A stretch of DNA of 64,000 nucleotides, taken from positions 165 to 64,164 of the forward strand of contig NZ_KB892467.1 of assembly GCF_000373805.1 (NCBI RefSeq), written 5' to 3'. The stretch is from Corynebacterium pilosum DSM 20521 = CIP 103422. Lineage in GTDB: Bacteria; Actinomycetota; Actinomycetes; Mycobacteriales; Mycobacteriaceae. The notes under the pieces are model-generated. The model was not told the DNA's origin and ran no database searches. It saw only the letters and a list, made by a program, of their open reading frames with translations. Below, piece by piece: positions 55,723 through 64,000 of this stretch (positions are counted from its first letter, which is position 1; the number at the start of each line of letters is the position of its first letter). A program made the translations under genes and the position numbers.

Positions 55723-57000
55723 CTAGGCGGACTTTTCTTCGTCGGCAAGCACGAAGGTTGGCTCGCCCTCGCCGCGGACAACGGCATCGGAAATGATGAC
55801 TTCGTCGATGTCTTCGCGATCAGGCAGGTCGTACATGATCGGCACCAAGACTTCTTCCATGATGGCGCGCAGGCCACGGGCACCGGTTCCCCGTTCTGCG
55901 GCCTTGTCCGCGATTTCACCAAGGGCTTCCTCGGTGAACGTCAAGGTGGCATCATCCATGGAGAACAGGCGCTCATACTGCTTTACCAGGGAGTTTTTCG
56001 GCTCAGTAAGGACCTTGATCAGGGATTCGCGGTCCAGGTTGTCCACCGTAGCCACGATCGGCAGGCGCCCGATGAACTCCGGGATCAGGCCGAACTTCAC
56101 CAGGTCTTCAGGCTGCACCTTCTTCAGGATCTGCTGCTCTTCGCGCTCTTTCTCCGACTCAATTTCTGCGCCGAAGCCAATGCCCTTCTTGCCCACGCGC
56201 TCCGCGATGACCTTCTCTAGGCCCGCGAACGCACCGGCAACGATGAACAGAACGTTGGTGGTGTCCAGCTGAATGAATTCCTGGTTCGGGTGCTTCCGCC
56301 CGCCCTGTGGCGGCACGGATGCGACGGTGCCCTCCAAGATCTTCAGCAGCGCCTGCTGCACGCCCTCGCCCGAAACGTCGCGGGTGATCGAGGGGTTTTC
56401 AGACTTACGCGAAATCTTGTCCACCTCATCGACGTAGATGATGCCGCGCTGCGCACGCGCCACGTCGAAGTCAGCGGCTTGCAGCAGTTTCAGCAGGATA
56501 TTTTCTACGTCCTCACCGACATAGCCAGCCTCAGTCAGGCTGGTGGCATCGGCGATGGCGAAAGGCACGTCGAGCATGCGCGCCAAGGTCTGCGCTAGGT
56601 ACGTCTTGCCGGAGCCGGTGGGGCCCAGCAGCAAGATATTGGACTTGGCGATCTCTACCGCGTCATCACGCTTCTTCCTCGTGGACGCTGCCTCTTCTGC
56701 GCGAATGCGCTTGTAGTGGTTGTATACAGCCACCGACAGGGTGCGCTTGGCCTCATCTTGGCCGATGACATAATCGTCGAGGAACGCGGAGATCTCCGAA
56801 GGCCGCGGCAGACGCTGCCTCTTCGAATCTTCCTCGGCCTGGGCGCCTTGGAGTTCCTCTTCGATAATCTCATTACACAACTCAATGCACTCATCGCAGA
56901 TGTACACTCCGCCACCCGCGATGAGTTTCTTCACCTGCTTTTGGCTCTTTCCGCAGAAAGAGCACTTCAGCAGGTCGGAGCTATCTTGAGTCACTGACAT
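55723..57000 (-). CDS. clpX: ATP-dependent Clp protease ATP-binding subunit ClpX
   Basis: The 425-residue unfoldase feeds ClpP. The N-terminal zinc-binding domain has [20 protein letters not shown] and [10 protein letters not shown] (two C-x2-C pairs). The AAA+ domain has Walker [17 protein letters not shown] near residue 120, Walker [15 protein letters not shown] near 185, the pore-loop [11 protein letters not shown] and C-terminal sensor regions. The length is normal. Upstream 218 bases separate it from the start region of benE. The far end carries a dispersed 12-mer at 55739. Confidence 0.97.
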   Translation of the reverse strand: MSVTQDSSDLLKCSFCGKSQKQVKKLIAGGGVYICDECIELCNEIIEEELQGAQAEEDSKRQRLPRPSEISAFLDDYVIGQDEAKRTLSVAVYNHYKRIRAEEAASTRKKRDDAVEIAKSNILLLGPTGSGKTYLAQTLARMLDVPFAIADATSLTEAGYVGEDVENILLKLLQAADFDVARAQRGIIYVDEVDKISRKSENPSITRDVSGEGVQQALLKILEGTVASVPPQGGRKHPNQEFIQLDTTNVLFIVAGAFAGLEKVIAERVGKKGIGFGAEIESEKEREEQQILKKVQPEDLVKFGLIPEFIGRLPIVATVDNLDRESLIKVLTEPKNSLVKQYERLFSMDDATLTFTEEALGEIADKAAERGTGARGLRAIMEEVLVPIMYDLPDREDIDEVIISDAVVRGEGEPTFVLADEEKSA

Positions 57001-57199
57001 GAGGTTTAAACGCTCGCTTTTCCGTTCGCTTGTACTTCCAGCCTGCAGGGTAGCCCGATTGTAGCGAGTTCCCCACAGATTGTCCCACCCAGCTTAGTAG
57101 CAAGCGCGCTTAACGACGATTCCCCCGTCTGCGCGTCGCGATTAGCGCCACTGCCCGGCAATTGTGGACTCGAGAGGTTCAACCAAAAGTAGGCTAAAA

Positions 57200-57213
57200 G
57201 TGTTCTGGAACAC
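57200..57213 (+). promoter_or_regulatory. Operator-like palindrome before benE
   Basis: GTGTTC-TG-GAACAC is a 6+6 inverted repeat with a two-base centre, 32 bases upstream of the benE start. It lies where a regulator of the benE-benR-benK unit could bind. BenR (LuxR type) is the natural candidate, unproven. Confidence 0.4.
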
Positions 57214-57245
57214 ATTAATTGTCGCGCTGCGGTAGTGTCGCCCGC

Positions 57246-58472
57246 ATGACCAAGCTCCTCGGTGCGATTGAACGCCCCCAGCTCCCACGCCCCACCTTCC
57301 GCGAGTTCCTCCGCGATGCAGGCCCCACCGAGATCGGCAACGGCCTGGTCGCGTTTATCTTTTCCGCTTCCGGCCCGGTTGCTGTGATTCTCGCGGCGAC
57401 CGCCGCAGGAAATTTTTCACCAGAGCAGACATCTTCCTGGATCTTGGGCGCGTTCTTGGGCAACGGCATCATCACCTTATTGATGACGTACCTCTACCGC
57501 TCCCCCATGGCCTTTTATTGGACGATCCCGGGCACAGTGTTGGTCGGCGATGCGCTGAGACACTACACGCTCAATGAAGTCGTCGGCGCCTATATCGTTA
57601 CCGGCCTATTTGTCTTCGTGCTGGGATGGACTGGCCTCATCCAAAGGATTATGGCCTTGATCCCCTCCACCATCGTCATGGCCATGGTGGCGGGCGTCTT
57701 TTTACGCTTCGGCACTGACTTAATCGGCGCGCTTGTCGACGATCCCGTGATGGCCGTCCCGATGACAGTATTATTCGTCATTCTCACCATGATCCCAGCC
57801 GCCGGTAAATGGCTGCCCCCAGTTGCCACCGCGGCGGTACTGGGAACCATTATCGCCTTGGCTGCGGGAAGGTTCGAAGGCGACCTTGCAGCCAATGGAA
57901 TTTTCGCCACTCCGCAGCTTGTTGCACCTGTGTTTTCTTGGGGCGCAATGGTGGAGCTGGTCATTCCTCTAGCAATTACCGTCGTCTTTGTGCAGAACGG
58001 CCAAGGGCTCGCGGTGCTGCGTGCCGCCGGCCACAACCAGGGCACGAACCTCTCCTCCGCGATCTCGGGCCTGTGGTCGCTTCCCGTCGGGCTGTTGGGG
58101 TGCGCGTCGACATGCTTAACGGGCCCGACGAACGCCCTGCTGGTCTCCAGCAAGGATTCTTCCCGCCACTACGCAGCCGCAATCGTCAACGCCATTGCCG
58201 CGATTTTGGTGGGCTTTGTCGCCCCGGTGTTTGTGGCATTCATGCTTGGTATGCCCGCTTCATTCATCGCAGCGCTAGCCGGGTTGGCCATGCTCACCCC
58301 ACTCAAGAATGCGTTTGTCGCCGGTTTCTCCGGCCCATTTTCCACCGGTGCTTTGGCGTGCTTCCTGGTCACCATCGCAGAAGTTACGTTCCTAGGCCTG
58401 TCCGCCCCGTTTTGGGGACTGGTTGCCGGGGTAATCGTCGGTAAGCTTCTAGATAAAGAAGTAAAGGCGTGA
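57246..58472 (+). CDS. benE: Benzoate/H+ symporter family protein BenE
   Basis: The 408-residue membrane protein belongs to the BenE family with about eleven helices. Its N-terminal segment FREFLRDAGPTEIGNGLVAF and ASGPVAVILAATAAGNFSPE is typical. A central hydrophilic part includes VQNGQGLAVLRAAGHNQGTN and an aromatic-acid-transport region CASTCLTGPTNALLVSSKDS. It imports benzoate with protons. ATG 57246 is chosen over the frame's earlier start, which would overlap the operator palindrome. The gene heads benE-benR, with benR starting three bases after its stop. Confidence 0.9.
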   Translation: MTKLLGAIERPQLPRPTFREFLRDAGPTEIGNGLVAFIFSASGPVAVILAATAAGNFSPEQTSSWILGAFLGNGIITLLMTYLYRSPMAFYWTIPGTVLVGDALRHYTLNEVVGAYIVTGLFVFVLGWTGLIQRIMALIPSTIVMAMVAGVFLRFGTDLIGALVDDPVMAVPMTVLFVILTMIPAAGKWLPPVATAAVLGTIIALAAGRFEGDLAANGIFATPQLVAPVFSWGAMVELVIPLAITVVFVQNGQGLAVLRAAGHNQGTNLSSAISGLWSLPVGLLGCASTCLTGPTNALLVSSKDSSRHYAAAIVNAIAAILVGFVAPVFVAFMLGMPASFIAALAGLAMLTPLKNAFVAGFSGPFSTGALACFLVTIAEVTFLGLSAPFWGLVAGVIVGKLLDKEVKA

Positions 58473-58475
58473 TGC

Positions 58476-60737
58476 ATGGCCCAGCAAGCTGATCAATTTC
58501 TGCGTAGGCGTTTGGTTGAGAGAGTCGTCGGCATTGTGCATGCCCACACGCAACGGCTCATCATCATTCCTGCCGCCGAGGGTTTGGGGGCGCGCCGCTT
58601 TCTTGACGGTCTCGCTTCCCACTTCCCTAAAGAGAAAACGCAGGTGGTCAACGTTCTGCCCTGGGATTTGAGCTACCCCGGCGCGTTGCTCACCCAGCTC
58701 AAGGACCGCCCCGATGATGCCATCGTGTTCATTCACGATTTCGACAAAGCCGACGACACCTCGTTTCGTGAGCTGGTCACCGCCGCTAAACGTCACGGGG
58801 TTCGCATTGTGACCACGGTGTCGTCGGAACGCTTGAATGTGCTTGCCGACGACATCATCAGCTTGACCCCCTTCACGCTCCCAGAGACGGATCAGTTTGC
58901 TCGCGCATTGACTGGGCATAAACTTCCGGCGCTGCTGATCGAAGACTTGTATTTCGCTACTCGGGGCCGGCCGGATTATGTGGCTGAGATGCTGGATGTG
59001 GCCCCGCGGGACTACTGGTCGCAGGCCAATACGGCGATCACGATCCCGGACTCTTGGCACTTAGAGTTCAACAAGTCCATCAAGGGGCTTCGCCCGGAGA
59101 CAATTGAGGCCTTATATGCCCGGCCCCTTGTGGCGGAGGATCTGAAGGAGGCGATCGCCGCGGGGATTATTGAGCTCCGCTCAACAGAGCTGGGGCAGGA
59201 AACGTTTTTCCGCGATCCTCGTTTTAATGCCATCACCCAAGCTGCTACCCCAAGTCCGCCGCGTGCCACCAATGCCATCTCGCGGGAGAAGTTGTTGCTG
59301 TCCAAAGCTCAGGCGCACGCCGATGACCTTGGCCTGGGGTCTGCCCAGTTGTTCCTGCAGGACTGTACCGGGGTGGTCAACGCGGAGCACCGCGACACCC
59401 TCACCGGCTATATCGCTTTGTATAGGGGCAACCGCGCCCAGGCGCAGACCTACCTGGAGCCAGTGACGAAGTCTCTGGAGCAGTCCGCCGCCGGATCGAT
59501 GTATGAGCTTGCCAACTGGAATCCGCGCGGGCTGGCGATGCGGGCACAGCACACCATGAGTTTGGCTAGCCCCGGTTCCGTACGTTACGAGGAAGCCCAC
59601 ATTCACCGCGCCTTCGCGTACCTGTTGGCCAATCGCACGCCCCCAGGTCAGCCACCAGAATTCCATCACGCGGTGTCGCGCGAACGCTATAACTTGTTCG
59701 GCGGGTGGGCGGCACTTGCCGACGATGATCCCATCTCTGCCCGCGAGCGCCTCCGCCCCGTGCCCGGCGGCGCCCTGTCTGTGGGGATGTGGCGCGATGC
59801 TCTCTTCGCCCGAACCCTATTCATCCTGGGCCAATGGAACGATGCCAAAGTGGTCGTCGAACGTGGCCTGTCTGCCTGCGAACTGCACGAGGTGGGCCTG
59901 CTTGAGCCGTTCCTGCTGTGGACCGGCGCGCTGATCGCGTCGATGGAGGGTGACCAATCCCTGGCACGGTCCTACGTGAACCGCGCCGGAGCCGGCAGCG
60001 ATTCCTTTGCACTGCAGCAGATCCCCGCGGCGATGGCCCGCCTGCTTGTCTCCGCCAACTTGTGGGATCTACATTCCACGGTCAGCGCCGCTGATGACCT
60101 CGCAGCCGCCGCCAAGCGCGCCGGTCCGCACCAGCCCGGCTTCTGGCCGTGGGAGGATATTTATGTCCAGACCTTGTTGCGTGCCGGGCGTGTCGATGAA
60201 GCCGAAGAGGCCCTCTCCGCGGCCGAGCAGCGCGCCAGCGGCGTGGACCTGCCCTCCTGGTTTGCTCGCCTGGCCGTCCCGCGCGCCACGATCATGCTGC
60301 AGCGCGGGGACACGGAACGGGCTTTATCGCTTTTCGACGATGCCGTCGACGCCGTCGAGCACTCCCCCATGCCGGTCTACGCCACCCGTGTGCTCTTTGA
60401 ATACGGCATCACGTTGCGCCGGATTGGGCGCCGGCAGCGTGCCGACGATATCTTCCGTCGCGCCTCCACCCTCTTTGAGGAGATGGGGGCGTATGCCATG
60501 GTGGAACGCTGCAACAAGGAACGCCAGCTCAGTGGCGTCGGTGGGCGCGTTCATTCACGCCTGGGCCTGACCGCCCAAGAGGAGCAGGTCGCACGCCTCG
60601 CTGCCGGTGGCACCACCAATCGGGAGATCGCTCTGCAGCTGACTGTGTCATTGAAGACCGTCGAGTTTCACCTCACCAATATCTACAAGAAGCTGGGCAT
60701 TCGCGGGCGGGCCGACTTGGCCGCCGCACTGGGATGA
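58476..60737 (+). CDS. benR: LuxR-type (LAL-like) regulator of benzoate genes, BenR
   Basis: The 753-residue protein has a C-terminal LuxR helix-turn-helix: LGLTAQEEQVARLAAGGTTN and REIALQLTVSLKTVEFHLTN. A long middle part of helical repeats (TPR/MalT-like) covers residues about 300-650. The N-terminal region reads RLIIIPAAEGLGARRFLDGL where LAL proteins have a P-loop, so the ATP site looks degenerate. In C. glutamicum the large LuxR regulator in this cluster is BenR, which activates ben genes. The gene is three bases after benE. One dispersed 12-mer each lies at 58841 and 60329. Confidence 0.87.
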   Translation: MAQQADQFLRRRLVERVVGIVHAHTQRLIIIPAAEGLGARRFLDGLASHFPKEKTQVVNVLPWDLSYPGALLTQLKDRPDDAIVFIHDFDKADDTSFRELVTAAKRHGVRIVTTVSSERLNVLADDIISLTPFTLPETDQFARALTGHKLPALLIEDLYFATRGRPDYVAEMLDVAPRDYWSQANTAITIPDSWHLEFNKSIKGLRPETIEALYARPLVAEDLKEAIAAGIIELRSTELGQETFFRDPRFNAITQAATPSPPRATNAISREKLLLSKAQAHADDLGLGSAQLFLQDCTGVVNAEHRDTLTGYIALYRGNRAQAQTYLEPVTKSLEQSAAGSMYELANWNPRGLAMRAQHTMSLASPGSVRYEEAHIHRAFAYLLANRTPPGQPPEFHHAVSRERYNLFGGWAALADDDPISARERLRPVPGGALSVGMWRDALFARTLFILGQWNDAKVVVERGLSACELHEVGLLEPFLLWTGALIASMEGDQSLARSYVNRAGAGSDSFALQQIPAAMARLLVSANLWDLHSTVSAADDLAAAAKRAGPHQPGFWPWEDIYVQTLLRAGRVDEAEEALSAAEQRASGVDLPSWFARLAVPRATIMLQRGDTERALSLFDDAVDAVEHSPMPVYATRVLFEYGITLRRIGRRQRADDIFRRASTLFEEMGAYAMVERCNKERQLSGVGGRVHSRLGLTAQEEQVARLAAGGTTNREIALQLTVSLKTVEFHLTNIYKKLGIRGRADLAAALG

Positions 60738-60891
60738 ATATAATTGGTTTGTTTTTGAGGTCGAATGCGCTAAATTTTCTTTTCAGAAAAATTGCACAGT
60801 CCGTGACGCCGAGAGCCCTTGTGCCGAGCGGAAGCTACCCCGCCACCATTGTCGGGAGTAGTTCCCCTACGACACCACAAGGATACCCCGC
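60738..60891. other. Short intergenic region upstream of benK
   Basis: These 154 bases lie between benR and benK. An AT-rich tract follows the benR stop, and an AAGGA ribosome binding site precedes the benK ATG. There is a weak inverted repeat TGTCGGGAGTAG/CCCCTACGACA at 60849-60875. I see no clear promoter hexamers, so benK may be read through from benR or have its own regulated start here. Confidence 0.4.
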
Positions 60892-62226
60892 ATGGACATT
60901 CGTACCCGCATTGATTCATCCCGTATGACCGCCTACCAGTGGCTGATCATTGCCCTGGTCACCTACCTCAACGCTCTCGACGGCTATGACTTGGTCGCCA
61001 TCGCGTATTCTTCGACCGTCATCACCGAGCAGTTCAGCATTGGGCCGGCCGCCCTGGGCTGGTTGCTTTCCTCCGCTCTGCTGGGCATGGGCGTCGGTGC
61101 TCTACTCCTGGGGCCCCTGGCTGATAAGTTCGGTCGCCGCAAGATGATCATCGCCTCCATTCTGATCAACCTGGTGGGCTTGGTGATGACGGGCTTCGCC
61201 ACCACTTTCGGTGGCCTGTTGACCTGGCGTATCGTCACCGGCATCGGCGTCGGTGGCATCCTCGCCACCATCACCGTGGTGACCAGTGAATTCTCAAACC
61301 GCAAGTTCCGTGGTCTGGCCATGGCGATCTACGCCTCCGGCTACGGTCTCGGCGCCACGTTGTGCGGCACACTGGCAGCCCAGTTCATTCCGACGATCGG
61401 CTGGGAATGGATCTTCTTCACTGGCGCGATCCTGACCATTGTCGGTTTGCTCGGCGTTCTATTCGTACTTCCCGAGTCCACCGATTACCTGTCCAACCGC
61501 CGTGACCTCGATGGCGTCCGCAGCGTCTCCGCACGCATCGGGCATGGCACCGATGTGGAGCTCAACCCCGTCGTCCGCACAGAGAAAGCACCGCTGCGTG
61601 AGCTTGTCTCCGGCGATTTTCTTGGAGTCACGATTCGCCTCTGGATCGCATTCTCCTTGGTGAATTTCGGATTTAACTTCGCGAACTCTTGGACCCCGAA
61701 GCTGCTCACCGAAACCGGCATGACTGCCCAACAGGGCATCCTCGGTGGCATCATGCTCTCCTTCGGCGGCACGATCGGATCCCTCATCTTTGGCGTACTG
61801 ACCACCAAGATCTCGGCGCGTACCGTGTTGATTTCCTTCTCAATTTTGGGTGCCGGCACGCTCATCGCCTTCATCTACTCCACCGGCATCCCCACCCTTG
61901 CCTTCGCGCTTGGTGTTCTGGTGGGCATGCTGCTCAATGGCTGTGTCACCGGCATGTACACCGTCACCCCAGCCGCTTATCCTTCGCACCTGCGCGGGAC
62001 CGGCGTGGGAGCAGCCCTTGCGGCCGGCCGTGTTGGCGCGGTGTGTGGCCCACTTTTGATCGGCTACCTGGCCGAAGCCGGATGGTCCCCAGAAGCTTTG
62101 TACATCACGGTGGCCGCGGTGTTCGTATTCACGGCAGTGGCACTCTTTGGGTTGCGCTCCCCGGGAACCGCGGTGGTGTCGTCGGAAAGCGAAAAGCTGC
62201 CTATCACCGCTGCCTCAGCGCAGTAA
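60892..62226 (+). CDS. benK: Benzoate transporter BenK (MFS, aromatic acid:H+ symporter family)
   Basis: The 444-residue MFS carrier has twelve helices. Its start YQWLIIALVTYLNALDGYDL with an Asp in helix 1, the loop LGPLADKFGRRKMIIASILI and MAIYASGYGLGATLCGTLAA match the aromatic acid:H+ symporter (AAHS) group. The second half has GVGAALAAGRVGAVCGPLLI. It takes up benzoate or a related aromatic acid. Its start is preceded by AAGGA. The last 23 bases overlap the catC stop in antisense, so the ben and cat units converge at this point. Confidence 0.9.
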   Translation: MDIRTRIDSSRMTAYQWLIIALVTYLNALDGYDLVAIAYSSTVITEQFSIGPAALGWLLSSALLGMGVGALLLGPLADKFGRRKMIIASILINLVGLVMTGFATTFGGLLTWRIVTGIGVGGILATITVVTSEFSNRKFRGLAMAIYASGYGLGATLCGTLAAQFIPTIGWEWIFFTGAILTIVGLLGVLFVLPESTDYLSNRRDLDGVRSVSARIGHGTDVELNPVVRTEKAPLRELVSGDFLGVTIRLWIAFSLVNFGFNFANSWTPKLLTETGMTAQQGILGGIMLSFGGTIGSLIFGVLTTKISARTVLISFSILGAGTLIAFIYSTGIPTLAFALGVLVGMLLNGCVTGMYTVTPAAYPSHLRGTGVGAALAAGRVGAVCGPLLIGYLAEAGWSPEALYITVAAVFVFTAVALFGLRSPGTAVVSSESEKLPITAASAQ

Positions 62227-62440
62227 CCTCCACCTCGGCCCACGGTGCAAGTGGGAGCTGCGCAACCCAAGCGTCGATGTCCTCGGTCTCGAGGATGCCA
62301 GCCACAGATCGCTGCCCCACCACCTGGTAGAACCCGGCGGGCAGCATATCGCGGGTGCGCTGCAGCAGGTCCGCGCGTACCTCTGGGTCCATATCATCGG
62401 GTGTGGTCGCGCGAATGATCACCAAATAGGGATTCGACAT
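62204..62440 (-). CDS. catC: Muconolactone isomerase-like protein, short form
   Basis: The 78-residue product is the likely muconolactone delta-isomerase, which converts muconolactone to beta-ketoadipate enol-lactone. It carries the family end pattern (DMDPEVRADLLQ, then VAQLPLAPWAEVEVTAL). Known CatC proteins are usually over 90 residues. Here about ten residues are missing in the middle, between RTRDML and VAGILETEDIDAW. The fold could still form, but catalytic residues may be lost, or it may be a related dimeric alpha/beta-barrel protein. The position after catB supports CatC. It overlaps benK by 23 bases in antisense. Confidence 0.7.
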   Translation of the reverse strand: MSNPYLVIIRATTPDDMDPEVRADLLQRTRDMLPAGFYQVVGQRSVAGILETEDIDAWVAQLPLAPWAEVEVTALRQR

Positions 62441-62466
62441 GGACCCAGTGTATCTAGCGCCGCCGC

Positions 62467-63588
62467 TTAATCTCGGGCGAAGGCCTTGACCTTGTCCCAG
62501 TCAGGTTCCAGCCCAAGGCCCGGCCCCTCAGGCAGATGAACCACACCGTTTTCGTAGACGAGGTCTTCGGTGGTGTAGCTTTCGCGCAGAAGCATGGGAC
62601 CGAAAAGCTCCGAACCGTAGGTCACCGCAGGTGTTGCGCACGCGAAATGCAGGGAGGCTGCGGTTCCGAAGGGCCCCTCCAGGGATGTCGCGCCGTGGCA
62701 CGCAAGACCTGCCGCCTCCGCGATGGCGGCGACCTTCTTCGATTCCTGCAGCCCGCCCAGCTTGGTCGTCTTCAGCGCGATCACGTCCGCGGCTTGGGTG
62801 CGCACAACTGCTAGCGCGTCAGCTGGGGAGCACACCGATTCATCCGCCATCACAGGCACGCCGATGCGGGTGGTGATTTCTCTGAGCGTTTCTAGATCAT
62901 GGGCTGGTGTGGGCTGTTCGAAAAGTTCCACCCCGGCCTGGGCGAGACGCGGCAGATACTTCAGGGCTGTCAGACGATCCCAGCGCGCGTTGACATCGAT
63001 CCGCAAGCCAACCTTGCCGTCGAGAGCTTCCGCGAGCTGCTCAATGCGCGACGTATCCACTGCGGGATCGCCTGATCCCATCTTCAGCTTGAAAGACTGG
63101 TGCCCGTATTGAGCGATGCGCTCCTCAATCTCAGCGACTGCTTCGTCGAGAGGCAACACGCCGAGGGCCCAGGTCACGTCGAGCTCGTCGCGGTAACGCC
63201 CGCCCAGCAGGTCCCTGACCTGAACCCCGAGTGCGCGTGCCCATGCGTCGTGCATTGCGACGTCGACTGCGGCCTTTGCGAAACGCATGTTGGCCACAGA
63301 ACCTTCGAAATCCGCAAGGATTCCTGCGAGCTCGTTGACCTCGCGGCCGATCATGATCGGTGCAAGGTGACCGTCAATGATCACCTTCATTGTTTCGGCA
63401 GACTCGCCGCCCCACCAAGGGCCGCCAGGGACAACTCCTTCGCCATAGCCGCTGATGCCCCCTTCAAGGAAAACTTCGACCAGGAGGATGGGTTGCGCTG
63501 TCGCAGTGTAGGTGGCAAAGCCGTGCGGCCGGATGAGAGGCACGTCCAAAAGAGTGGTATTTACTTGTGCAATTGTCAGATCAGACAT
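62467..63588 (-). CDS. catB: Muconate cycloisomerase
   Basis: The 373-residue enolase-superfamily enzyme converts cis,cis-muconate to muconolactone. The conserved KLKMG motif (SFKLKMGSGDPAVDTSRIEQ near residue 165), metal-binding LRIDVNARWDRL, LFEQPTPAHDLETLREI and PVMADESVCSPADALAV are intact. The active-site lid segment LIRPHGFATYTATAQPI at the N-terminus is typical. It lies between catC and catA on the same strand. A GC-rich hairpin separates it from catA. Confidence 0.95.
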   Translation of the reverse strand: MSDLTIAQVNTTLLDVPLIRPHGFATYTATAQPILLVEVFLEGGISGYGEGVVPGGPWWGGESAETMKVIIDGHLAPIMIGREVNELAGILADFEGSVANMRFAKAAVDVAMHDAWARALGVQVRDLLGGRYRDELDVTWALGVLPLDEAVAEIEERIAQYGHQSFKLKMGSGDPAVDTSRIEQLAEALDGKVGLRIDVNARWDRLTALKYLPRLAQAGVELFEQPTPAHDLETLREITTRIGVPVMADESVCSPADALAVVRTQAADVIALKTTKLGGLQESKKVAAIAEAAGLACHGATSLEGPFGTAASLHFACATPAVTYGSELFGPMLLRESYTTEDLVYENGVVHLPEGPGLGLEPDWDKVKAFARD

Positions 63589-63653
63589 CAGGGGAACTCC
63601 TCAAGCGTGGGGCTGTTGTGTGGTTTTGGATTAGATAGTAAATGAACAGGCAG

Positions 63654-63688
63654 AGGTCCCGGCGCCTAGGTGAACGGCGCCGGGACCT
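63654..63688 (-). terminator. GC-rich hairpin between catA and catB
   Basis: AGGTCCCGGCGCC at 63654-63666 and GGCGCCGGGACCT at 63676-63688 form a perfect 13-base stem with a nine-base loop. No T-run follows on the minus strand, so it may stabilise or process the catA transcript or lower catB expression rather than end transcription fully. Confidence 0.6.
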
Positions 63689-63741
63689 TAGTGTGGTTCA
63701 AGCCTGTCGTGGATCGGTGATGCGGTCACCGCAGCCGACGT

Positions 63742-64000
<259 letters not shown>

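Overview
The window is a high-GC chromosomal segment that I read as Corynebacterium. It carries the housekeeping order proA / unkdh-proB-obg-rpmA-rplU-rne / ndk-DUF4233-folC-valS / hsp70-mdh / clpX that I recall from C. glutamicum, together with a ben/cat aromatic-degradation block of corynebacterial type. Starts are often GTG or TTG and genes in operons frequently touch or overlap by 4 bases. I see no tRNA, rRNA, CRISPR array, prophage or intact insertion sequence. The species cannot be named from the sequence alone.

Layout. 1-8100: end of an unidentified gene, a flavin-dependent oxidoreductase, an AEC transporter, then a GntR regulator followed by a four-gene peptide-type ABC importer with overlapping stop/start codons. 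8.1-17.3 kb: mixed small metabolic genes (2'-5' RNA ligase family, alpha/beta hydrolase, sugar-phosphate mutarotase, FUSC exporter, DsbA/FrnE thioredoxin-like protein, BCCT osmolyte carrier, PaiB-like flavoprotein, DUF1275 protein). 17.3-29.6 kb: lepA, an orphan MazF/PemK-like protein, rpsT, LysE-type exporter with an ankyrin protein, holA-comEC, comEA-degV-gpmB-rsfS, nadD, a secreted anchored protein and proA. 29.6-35.8 kb: a two-gene AddAB-like nuclease/helicase cassette on the opposite strand, sitting between proA and unkdh. 35.8-43.4 kb: unkdh, proB, obg, rpmA, rplU, rne. 43.6-54.6 kb: TetR, GNAT, ndk, a small membrane protein, two tandem ATP-grasp ligases, DUF4233, folC, valS, Hsp70-like, mdh. 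54.9-64 kb: TetR, clpX, then benE-benR-benK facing catA-catB-catC for uptake of benzoate and the catechol branch of the beta-ketoadipate pathway.

The most striking signal is not a gene. A bipartite 12-mer, GCTT-NN-CGACGA, occurs 52 times by my hand count (27 on the minus strand, 25 on the plus) with all ten fixed bases intact. About 0.15 would be expected by chance in 64 kb at this GC. It occurs in coding and noncoding DNA, in different reading frames, with varied NN, at roughly one per 1.2 kb and without strand preference. It behaves like a DNA-uptake-type or other chromosome-marking sequence. The window also carries comEC and comEA. The nuclease/helicase cassette and the tandem ATP-grasp pair are the next most interesting items.
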